The notes beneath the pieces are model-generated. The model was not told the DNA's origin. It worked only from the letters and a program-made list of their open reading frames with translations, and did no database searches. A DNA stretch of 64,000 nt. It comes from Paenibacillus taihuensis (GTDB lineage: Bacteria; Bacillota; Bacilli; Paenibacillales; Paenibacillaceae). A program made the translations under genes and the position numbers. This document shows positions 57,881 through 64,000 of this stretch, piece by piece. Position 1 is the stretch's first letter, and each line of letters starts with the position of its first letter. The DNA lies in the NCBI RefSeq assembly GCF_003386535.1, contig NZ_QTTN01000030.1, positions 1 to 64,000 on the forward strand, written 5' to 3'.

Positions 57881-58444
57881 GAGAGGGATTTTTGTGCTGA
57901 GAGACCGTTATTGGGTCTCTCAGTTTCTTTTTCATGCGGTTGCGGCGCTGAGAGATCGTATTTGACTCTCTCAGGCACAACTCACCGAGACGAGCGAGGT
58001 ATTTTTGTGCTGAGAGATCATAATTGGGTCTCTCAGTTTCTTTTCCGCGCGGTTGCGGCGCTGAGAGATCGTATTTAGCTCTCTCAGCTTCACTTCCGTG
58101 AGCGTCGTCTTGCCGAGAGACGGATAATCCGACTCTCAGCACAGAATCCCCGCCTTTTCCTCGCTGAGAGTCGGCTTTTCCGTCTCTCAGAGCCCGAAAC
58201 GGCGGGAATACGCGGCTTTGCAACGCTGAGAGTCGCTTTTTACGTCACTCAGATGCACAATTGGCCGCTTTTGAGGCTGAGAGTCGTATTTTACGACTCT
58301 CGCTATTTTTTCACAAGCACAGCAAGCATGACTCAGCCGAGTCCGAGTCCCACACGATGATGAAAGTTACTGAGAGAACGTATGCGTTCTCTCAGCTCCG
58401 ATTCCACACCATCTCGACCTCGAAAGAACGTATATGTTCTCTCG
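57881..58444. repeat. array of ten 24-27-nt hairpins of the form CTGAGAG-N-CTCTCAG
   Basis: Hairpins lie at 57897-57923, 57948-57974, 58010-58036, 58061-58087, 58113-58139, 58164-58190, 58226-58252, 58277-58303, 58370-58395 and 58421-58444. The first eight are 27 nt long. The first four form a 113-bp duplicated pair, each with 51 bp between partners. The outer arm CTGAGAG/CTCTCAG is mostly kept, while inner pairs change together (GAACG/CGTTC, GTCGT/ACGAC, CGG/CCG). No T-runs follow, so these are not terminators. No gene overlaps them. Confidence 0.9.
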
Positions 58445-58492
58445 GACTAGCCCGTCCAGTTATCGCCCTCTCCCCACGGCTTTTCACGAACA

Positions 58493-58534
58493 AAAAAAGT
58501 GCCCAGTCATCCATCGGACGAACATAGGCACTTT
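58493..58534 (-). terminator. terminator of the ECF sigma gene
   Basis: AAAGTGCC pairs with GGCACTTT around a 23-base loop, with seven A on the plus strand giving a minus-strand T-run. It lies just after the sigma stop. Confidence 0.8.
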
Positions 58535-58542
58535 GTGTTTAG

Positions 58543-59160
58543 TTAAGGAATAACAAGAAGCAAGAAATTGAACAGCAGCAGCGAGTAGAGCAGCAGCGAC
58601 TTGCCCCACCGCTTCTTCATCGCCTCTTTGCCACGATGTATGCGCGACTTCACGGTGTTGACCGGGATGTTGTTCAGCTGGCTGATATCTTCCATCGACA
58701 TCTCCAGCACATAGCGCTGATATACGACGGTTCTGTATTTCTCGGGCAGCTTCTCTATGACTTCCGTCATCTTCGATGCCAGCTCCCGCTCGATGACTTC
58801 GCCTTCCGGAGAAAGCGCGGTATGCGGAATGACATCGTGAAGCGACAGATTCTGTTCGGAATGAGCGGTAACGGGCTGATCCAGCGGCAGTGGCGGCGTC
58901 TTGCGGCGGCGCAGCAAATCAAGGCAGACGTTCTTGGCGATATGAAAAATCCAGGTTGAGAACCGTTTGTTCTCATCGAAGCGGTTCAGGTTCAAGTACA
59001 CCTTCAAAAATGTTTCCTGCACAACATCCTCCACATCCGTCTTGCTGCGGAGAATCTTATGGGCCATTCTAGACAGCTTATCCTTATACAGCTCGACTAG
59101 CTTATTGAAGGCCGTCTCATCGCCTTGCCTCGATAACATTACTAATTGCGCCTCGTTCAC
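58543..59160 (-). CDS. ECF RNA polymerase sigma factor, SigW-like, with hydrophobic C-terminal tail
   Basis: 205 residues. Region 2 (DVEDVVQETFLKVYLNLNRF, KRFSTWIFHIAKNVCLDLLRRR) and region 4 (LPEKYRTVVYQRYVLEMSMEDIS, VNTVKSRIHRGKEAMKKRW) are intact. The last about 18 residues (SLLLYSLLLFNFLLLVIP) are strongly hydrophobic, unusual for a sigma factor. No anti-sigma gene follows; the terminator is immediate. GTG 59160 has AAAGGAG 7 bases upstream; the frame opens at a TTG at 59190. The leader has an extended -10 TGTTATAAT. Confidence 0.88.
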   Translation of the reverse strand: MNEAQLVMLSRQGDETAFNKLVELYKDKLSRMAHKILRSKTDVEDVVQETFLKVYLNLNRFDENKRFSTWIFHIAKNVCLDLLRRRKTPPLPLDQPVTAHSEQNLSLHDVIPHTALSPEGEVIERELASKMTEVIEKLPEKYRTVVYQRYVLEMSMEDISQLNNIPVNTVKSRIHRGKEAMKKRWGKSLLLYSLLLFNFLLLVIP

Positions 59161-59221
59161 GGCAATTCTCCTTTGCCACCCGTCGTCCAAATACCTACTT
59201 TCATTATAACAGGAAAAACAA

Positions 59222-59249
59222 GAAACGCATCTGTAAAAGCATGCGTTTT
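59222..59249 (-). terminator. terminator of the glycosidase operon
   Basis: AAACGCAT pairs with ATGCGTTT around a 12-base loop, then CTTGTTTTT on the minus strand. It lies about 40 bases after the glycosidase stop. Confidence 0.8.
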
Positions 59250-59289
59250 GTGTCGATTCCGTATAATTCGTATGCGTGCGGACGATGAG

Positions 59290-62052
59290 TTAGCTTGAGC
59301 CGTAAACTTGGAGCTCCGAAATCTGTGCAGCCGGCCAGCCCGTGTTGCTCGTAAAGACAAGCCTTACATACCTGACACTCGCTGGTGCGGCAAGCTGGGC
59401 TTCCACAGTATTTGCTTTCGCTGGATCGAATGTATAAGCTTTATTCGCGGCAATGACCTTGAAATGCTCACCATCTTCGCTGCCCTGTACCTCGATGCCT
59501 TGATCACGCGCGCCCCAGGCATCCAGCGGCGGCAGCTTCAGTACAAGCTTCTGCACTTGCTTGCTGTCGCCAAGGTCCACGATCAGCTCCTGCGGGAACT
59601 TGTTCGAGACGCTCTCCCAGTAGGTGAAATCATCGCCGTCCCCAGCAAGCTTCGCCACCAGCTCCGTATTCGCGTTCGTGCTCGACTCGAAAGGCTGGCG
59701 AAGCGCAAGATTCGTAAGCTCTTTCACCTTATGGAAAGGAATATCCTTAACCGTGCTTGCCGACTTCGAAGGCGTGAGCGCAATATAGGCGGTCTTGTGC
59801 TTATTAATGCTCGCGATGTAATCCACCTGTACAAACTCTCCATTCTCGGTGACCGGCAAATCTACAAGCTTCTTCCCGCTCACGTCGTACGCAGCAGCGA
59901 TTGCATGCGCCCAGCCTTCACCGGAACGAAAGCGAACCGTCGTATCCGAGCCGATCGGCTGGTACAAACGAATCTCGTCTTTGCTGCGGGACTCTGCCAA
60001 ATAATGCTCGCCCGGGTCCAGATTGTACCCGTTGTAGCGAGTATAGCTTCCGGCGCGGACGCTCCCGTCCTTCGCAGCGATGTCGAAGCCGCCACTGCTT
60101 AGCGTCGTTTGGTCATCCAGTACATAGCCGTTGCCCGTATCCCAGTTGGCGATGACGGTGTACGTCCCGAAATCGGTGCGCGTCGTTGTCGGATCGATCG
60201 AATCGTAGCTTTGCACCACTTGATCCGCATAGCCCGCCAGAACAACCTTTTGGAAAACACCGATCAGCTCGATCCACGGATTCGCCACGCCTGTATAGAG
60301 ATCGCCGCTCAAGTTGTAGCCCATCGCGGCATTCCAGCGGAGCATATCTTTGTTGTCGGTCATCGTCTCCGCAGCCAGATTATGCTGATAGAACATGACT
60401 TTATCGCGCATCAGCATGCCTGCAAGCGGGTAGTAGTCCGTGTACGTCGCCGTGTTCTTGCGGTAGCCGAGCAGGTCCCACAGATAGTTCGTGCCCATGA
60501 AGCCAATGCTGTCACCCGCAAGCACATCGGTACCATCCTCCGTGTACATGCGCTGCTTCGCACCTGCATTGACGAAATAATTGCGGACGCCTTCGAAGTA
60601 TGCGGACCATGCATCGGTATTGTCCGGCTGCACGCCGTCCTTCATGAACGGAGCATTCCGAATGCCCCATTGATCTTCGAAAATACCGCTCACGCCAGCA
60701 TCCAGCAGCTTCTTATGCTCCTCTGCAATCCGGTTCGTCACGAATGAATCGTTCATGTTCATGACATAACCGCTATGCTCGCCGTAATCCTCCTTCATCA
60801 GCGTGCCATTCGGCTTCTTCACGACGATATCGTCAAGCTTCACACCGTCAGGCAGCTTCGCCAGCGCCTTGGCATGAACGCCCCACCACGAGAAGTTCGT
60901 GTACGGCACGATTTGATTGCCCTTCTCTTTCGCATGCTTGATGAAGTAGTCAAAAGCTTTGGCCCCGCCCCACTTCGGATCCGGCGGAATAAAATCCGGA
61001 TAATTCTCGTCATGCCCGCCAGTCTGGAAGCCGACGAGATGAAGCATGCCGCTGTAAGGCAGCATATCGACATAGCGGCTCGCGAGCGTGCTCCACGTCT
61101 CCTTGCCAAGCGCGGCGACATCGAGCTTTAGCATCGGCAGCTCTGCTGTATGCCTTAGATCACTTCCAAGCTTATCGGCAAGCGAACGGTACTTGTCGAT
61201 GCCGTTCAGCATGCGGTAGCTCGCGATCGACGCCGGATAGTCACTGCCGACCTCCAGCACGACGACCGGGCTCTGCCAATGCGCCTGCGGTGCGCTCCAA
61301 ATGTTGTACTCGTGCACGAACGCGCTCGAGCCGGCATCATCCGACTGATTCTTGAAGCCAAGCTCCGTCGTAATCGTCGGCTTCTCGCTGATGTCATAGA
61401 CCGCCAGATTACCGCCGCTTGTCCGCAGCGCTGTGTATGCCGCGAACATCACACCCGGATATTGATCGACATAAGCGTTATTTTCCTTGAAAAAGGCCGG
61501 CTTCAGCTTCGCGCCTGGCAGCATCGGTAGCATTCCATCGAGCACATCGTCAGCGGCGAATTTCAGTTCATAGGGGAAGCGGAATGACTGCAGCGTCTGC
61601 GCCGTATTGTTCACCACGTCCGCGCTCAGCCGAATTTGGCTACTTTCATCGAAGCTCGCCGTAACGTCGACGCCGAGCTTCCCGCTGTAATGCAGCAGCA
61701 GACGGGAGGTACTCTTTTGCCATTCGTATGAGAACTTGCTTGCTCCCTCGGCGCTGTTAATGGACGTATTGTCTTCGAGAAAAGCCCACCACAAAGCTCC
61801 CTTCCGGTTGCCGACCGTGATGTTCTTGCCCACCGCTTTGTCGCGCACATACGCAATGCCGCCATTCGTTTTCTGAAAAGCAATCTCGTACCTGTCATTG
61901 GCGACGACCAGCAGCTGGCCTTTCGTATCAAACTGGACTGCCCGCTGAACGAACCAATCGCTGCGGACCGCTAGAACGGACAACAGCGCTATTAGTAATA
62001 GCGCTGCTGCCGCGATTCGACTTCTTTTCCCGCGAATCGATAAGGATGTCAT
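59290..62052 (-). CDS. DUF6259-like glycosidase-type protein with C-terminal F5/8 type C domain
   Basis: 920 residues. A single N-terminal hydrophobic segment at about 12-28 (IAAAALLLIALLSVLAV) acts as a signal anchor. A large central part has beta-sandwich then TIM-barrel character (HLVGFQTGGHDENYPDFIPPDP, NFSWWGVHAKALA, EDYGEHSGYVMNMND, AGVSGIFEDQWGIRNAPF), resembling DUF6259 or GH101-like glycosidases. Residues about 770-918 look like a discoidin F5/8C (CBM32) domain (LALRQPFESSTNANTELVAKLAGDGDDFTYW). Catalytic acids cannot be assigned with certainty. It follows the sugar-binding lipoprotein by 3 bases, so it probably processes a glycan that yields that ligand. Confidence 0.75.
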   Translation of the reverse strand: MTSLSIRGKRSRIAAAALLLIALLSVLAVRSDWFVQRAVQFDTKGQLLVVANDRYEIAFQKTNGGIAYVRDKAVGKNITVGNRKGALWWAFLEDNTSINSAEGASKFSYEWQKSTSRLLLHYSGKLGVDVTASFDESSQIRLSADVVNNTAQTLQSFRFPYELKFAADDVLDGMLPMLPGAKLKPAFFKENNAYVDQYPGVMFAAYTALRTSGGNLAVYDISEKPTITTELGFKNQSDDAGSSAFVHEYNIWSAPQAHWQSPVVVLEVGSDYPASIASYRMLNGIDKYRSLADKLGSDLRHTAELPMLKLDVAALGKETWSTLASRYVDMLPYSGMLHLVGFQTGGHDENYPDFIPPDPKWGGAKAFDYFIKHAKEKGNQIVPYTNFSWWGVHAKALAKLPDGVKLDDIVVKKPNGTLMKEDYGEHSGYVMNMNDSFVTNRIAEEHKKLLDAGVSGIFEDQWGIRNAPFMKDGVQPDNTDAWSAYFEGVRNYFVNAGAKQRMYTEDGTDVLAGDSIGFMGTNYLWDLLGYRKNTATYTDYYPLAGMLMRDKVMFYQHNLAAETMTDNKDMLRWNAAMGYNLSGDLYTGVANPWIELIGVFQKVVLAGYADQVVQSYDSIDPTTTRTDFGTYTVIANWDTGNGYVLDDQTTLSSGGFDIAAKDGSVRAGSYTRYNGYNLDPGEHYLAESRSKDEIRLYQPIGSDTTVRFRSGEGWAHAIAAAYDVSGKKLVDLPVTENGEFVQVDYIASINKHKTAYIALTPSKSASTVKDIPFHKVKELTNLALRQPFESSTNANTELVAKLAGDGDDFTYWESVSNKFPQELIVDLGDSKQVQKLVLKLPPLDAWGARDQGIEVQGSEDGEHFKVIAANKAYTFDPAKANTVEAQLAAPASVRYVRLVFTSNTGWPAAQISELQVYGSS

Positions 62053-62055
62053 AGC

Positions 62056-63543
62056 CTATTCAACTTTAATGGTATTGTAGAATTTCTCTTGAACCGTCTT
62101 CGCTGCTTTGTCCAGTTCAGCCTTGATGTCGACGTCTTTCTTCGAGAATACTTCTTGCACGACGTTCGTCATTTCTGCGTAGTAGTCTTGCGTGTTGAAC
62201 TGCGCTTCCGGCTTACCGTCAAGCAGGCTCATAATTTCCGGGCTGTATTGGTACACGTTGTCGTACTTGTCAAATACTGCTTTCACCTTCTGGCCATATT
62301 CGGAGTTGTCTGTGTAGTACGAGATAACCGGCGGTACGAAGTATTTGTTATCTGTCTTACGTTGCTTAATGCTTGCTTCGATCGACTCCAGACCTTTGTC
62401 GGAGAAATAGTCGAATGTTGCGTATTTGAACGCCATTTCTTGCTCGTCTTTCGTTGCATTCGGGTTGATTACGAGGAAGTCGCCGCCGAGTACGCCCGTG
62501 TGCTTGCCGCCCTTCTCAGCTGCAGGCATCGGGTAAACGAGAATGTCTTCCGGCTTCATGCCGCCTTGGTTCAAGCCTTGGTCAACCGGACCGTCCGGAC
62601 CTGCGATAACCATTGCCGTTCTGCCTTGCGCGAATGCGCCAACAGCGTCACCCCAGCCTAGTGCAAAATCCTTCGGCGTTGCAGTCGCTTCCCAAGCCAG
62701 CTTATGGTAGAACTCAAGCGCCTTGAGACCTGCATCGGAGTTGAATGCTGCCGTTACTTTGCCGTCAGCTACGTTCTGGATTTCTCCGCCCGCTTCGAAC
62801 AAGAAGTTCGTCCAGTTCCATCCAGCCTCGTTGCCTTTACCCATTGGCGCGATACCGGAAATGCCTTTCTTCTGGTCCGCAACCGCTTTTGCCGTGTTCA
62901 GCATGTCATCCCAAGTCCAGTCGAACGCAGGAACGGCTACGCCTTTGTCAGTCAGCATTTTCTTGTTCACAACCGTGCCTGTTACATAGCCTTGCTGTGC
63001 GATACCGTATACTTTGTCGCCAATGATGAATTGCTTCTGGAGGATCGGGTTCATCTGATCCTTGAATTCGTAGTTGTTGAACAGGTCCGTAATGTCCGCT
63101 GCCCAGCCGCGCTCAGCAAGGAATTTACCTTCAGTCGCATAAGTATTGAAAAGAGTCGGCGCTTCGTTCGCACCCATCTTGATACCGATCTCGTTCGGGT
63201 TGTACTGCCATTCGCTCTTCACGATTTCAACGTTCGGGTATTGCTCGTTGAACCGTTTGATTTTGTCGTCTTCCAGCGCTCTGCGCTCTACTTGGTCCGG
63301 AGTCGGATAGTAGATGCTGATCGTCACTTTCTTGGAAGCCGCATCATCCGTTGCAGCCGCATTGTCGCCGCCCGCGTTCGATGAAGTATTCGTGCTTGTA
63401 TCTGTGCTCGTGTTCGTGCTTGTGTTTGCATCGCCTGTTGTGTCGTTGCCGCCGTTGTTGTTCGAGCTGCCGCAAGCCGATAACAGACCGCCGACAAGTA
63501 ACAAGCTGGTAAGAACGAATGAAACCTTACGTACCTTTCGCAT
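62056..63543 (-). CDS. sugar ABC transporter substrate-binding lipoprotein
   Basis: 495 residues. The lipobox signal is LLSACG (Cys near 24), followed by a Thr/Asn/Ser-rich linker of about 45 residues. The body is an SBP_bac_1/8-type fold (ISIYYPTPDQVERRALEDDKI, GWAADITDLFNNYEF, MPAAEKGGKHTGVLGGDFLVIN, VYQYSPEIMSLLDG). It would bind an oligosaccharide for a carbohydrate-uptake transporter; no permease is in the window. It shares an operon with the DUF6259-like gene. Confidence 0.9.
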   Translation of the reverse strand: MRKVRKVSFVLTSLLLVGGLLSACGSSNNNGGNDTTGDANTSTNTSTDTSTNTSSNAGGDNAAATDDAASKKVTISIYYPTPDQVERRALEDDKIKRFNEQYPNVEIVKSEWQYNPNEIGIKMGANEAPTLFNTYATEGKFLAERGWAADITDLFNNYEFKDQMNPILQKQFIIGDKVYGIAQQGYVTGTVVNKKMLTDKGVAVPAFDWTWDDMLNTAKAVADQKKGISGIAPMGKGNEAGWNWTNFLFEAGGEIQNVADGKVTAAFNSDAGLKALEFYHKLAWEATATPKDFALGWGDAVGAFAQGRTAMVIAGPDGPVDQGLNQGGMKPEDILVYPMPAAEKGGKHTGVLGGDFLVINPNATKDEQEMAFKYATFDYFSDKGLESIEASIKQRKTDNKYFVPPVISYYTDNSEYGQKVKAVFDKYDNVYQYSPEIMSLLDGKPEAQFNTQDYYAEMTNVVQEVFSKKDVDIKAELDKAAKTVQEKFYNTIKVE

Positions 63544-64000
63544 GTTTTATCCCCTTCACACGTTTATTTAGCTTACATGCTCATCATAATGGAGGCGCTG
63601 CTCGAGCAGAATGTGTAAAATTATTTCGATTGTGTGCAGGTCTACGATTGTCGAAAGATTGGATACCACTCCCGCTGCGCAGGCTGATCGTTGTTCCGAT
63701 CGCTGTTGAAGTTCCGATTCCCTCTGATCCAATAAGACATTTAGCTGTAGGAATCGGACTTCAAAGGCGCAAATGATATGTGTCGTTTAGACAACGCATA
63801 TCATTTCGCCTAGGCGACCACTCCGTTTCTCCACAATCGATCTGCCCGCTTCGCTCTTGGTATCCAATAAATCGAGACACTACAAACAATCGACAGGGGA
63901 GGGAAACAGAAAAACCATGATGCTGGATTATTCCCCCTGCATCATGATTGTTTATAAATAAATTCCTTTCGCGCAGCGGTGAATGCTCTTGATCTAAACA
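63544..64000. other. right-edge intergenic region
   Basis: No convincing gene. It holds a bulged inverted repeat of GAAGTCCGATTCC (about 63705-63756), a long imperfect palindrome at 63766-63810 (GGCGCAAATGATATG with CATATCATTTCGCC), and a terminator-like hairpin at 63911-63952 for a minus-strand gene beyond the edge. Confidence 0.6.
63911..63952 (-). terminator. terminator of a gene beyond the right edge
   Basis: On the minus strand AATCATGATGC pairs with GCATCATGGTT around a 13-15-base loop, then TTTTTC. Confidence 0.65.

Noticed and set aside
57756-58223. 155-residue minus-strand reading frame
   Set aside because: It is formed by reading through the hairpin array; the repeated residues (AKYDLSA, NYDLSA) only mirror the DNA repeats, and there is no ribosome site.

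Overview
The window looks like chromosome from a Paenibacillus-type member of the Firmicutes (order Bacillales). This is inferred from the moderately high GC content, the AGGAGG-type ribosome sites with frequent GTG and TTG starts, the Bacillales-type families (bacilliredoxin, DUF3905, DUF1835, 5TM sporulation-type kinases, SigW-like ECF sigma, BMP-type nucleoside ABC system) and long AT-poor intergenic repeats. Almost every gene lies on the minus strand. I saw no rRNA, tRNA or CRISPR array.

Layout. 1-319 is the 5' end of a group II intron sitting right behind the nadE terminator. 365-4730 holds nadE, a bacilliredoxin, small conserved proteins and a membrane histidine kinase. 4926-8679 holds an HI0933 flavoprotein, two little-known proteins and a PAS-XRE protein. 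8812-10584 is a chemotaxis receptor with a SigD-like promoter. 10870-20653 is the xylose locus (xylBA, xylR), interrupted by a 1838-residue protein of 15 DUF11-type repeats with no signal peptide. 20756-23031 is a decayed patch: an alcohol dehydrogenase pseudogene, a LacI regulator fragment, and a membrane-protein gene whose reading frame runs through its own terminator into that fragment. 23157-28341 is a sulfonate-type sulfur operon (ABC transporter, flavin monooxygenase, 2-oxoglutarate dioxygenase) behind a promoter embedded in a palindrome and an attenuator-like hairpin. 28529-34058 holds a regulator/GIY-YIG/MFS operon, two unknown small proteins, a 51-bp tandem repeat block and a second MFS exporter.

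34307-42787 holds a lone efflux-adaptor lipoprotein, a GH2 beta-galactosidase and a four-gene MacAB-like export operon with striking glycine-rich segments. 42949-48732 holds a PhyH dioxygenase with a divergent AraC regulator, a methyltransferase, a hybrid histidine kinase and a YbjQ protein. 48839-51140 holds a mannose-1-phosphate guanylyltransferase-like protein and a DUF6492 protein. 51537-57639 is a nucleoside uptake operon (BMP lipoprotein, ATPase, two permeases) ending in a SuoX-like molybdoprotein and a nucleoside phosphorylase. 57881-58444 is an array of ten 24-27-nt hairpins with compensatory changes. 58543-63543 holds an ECF sigma factor with a hydrophobic tail and no adjacent anti-sigma gene, then a DUF6259/F5-8C glycosidase-like protein with its sugar-binding lipoprotein.

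The lifestyle suggested is that of a plant- or soil-associated saccharolytic spore former: xylose, beta-galactoside and complex-glycan use, nucleoside salvage and organosulfur scavenging. The least-explained items are the hairpin array, the DUF11 giant protein inside the xyl locus, the decayed chimera at 20.7-23 kb and the glycine-rich export operon.
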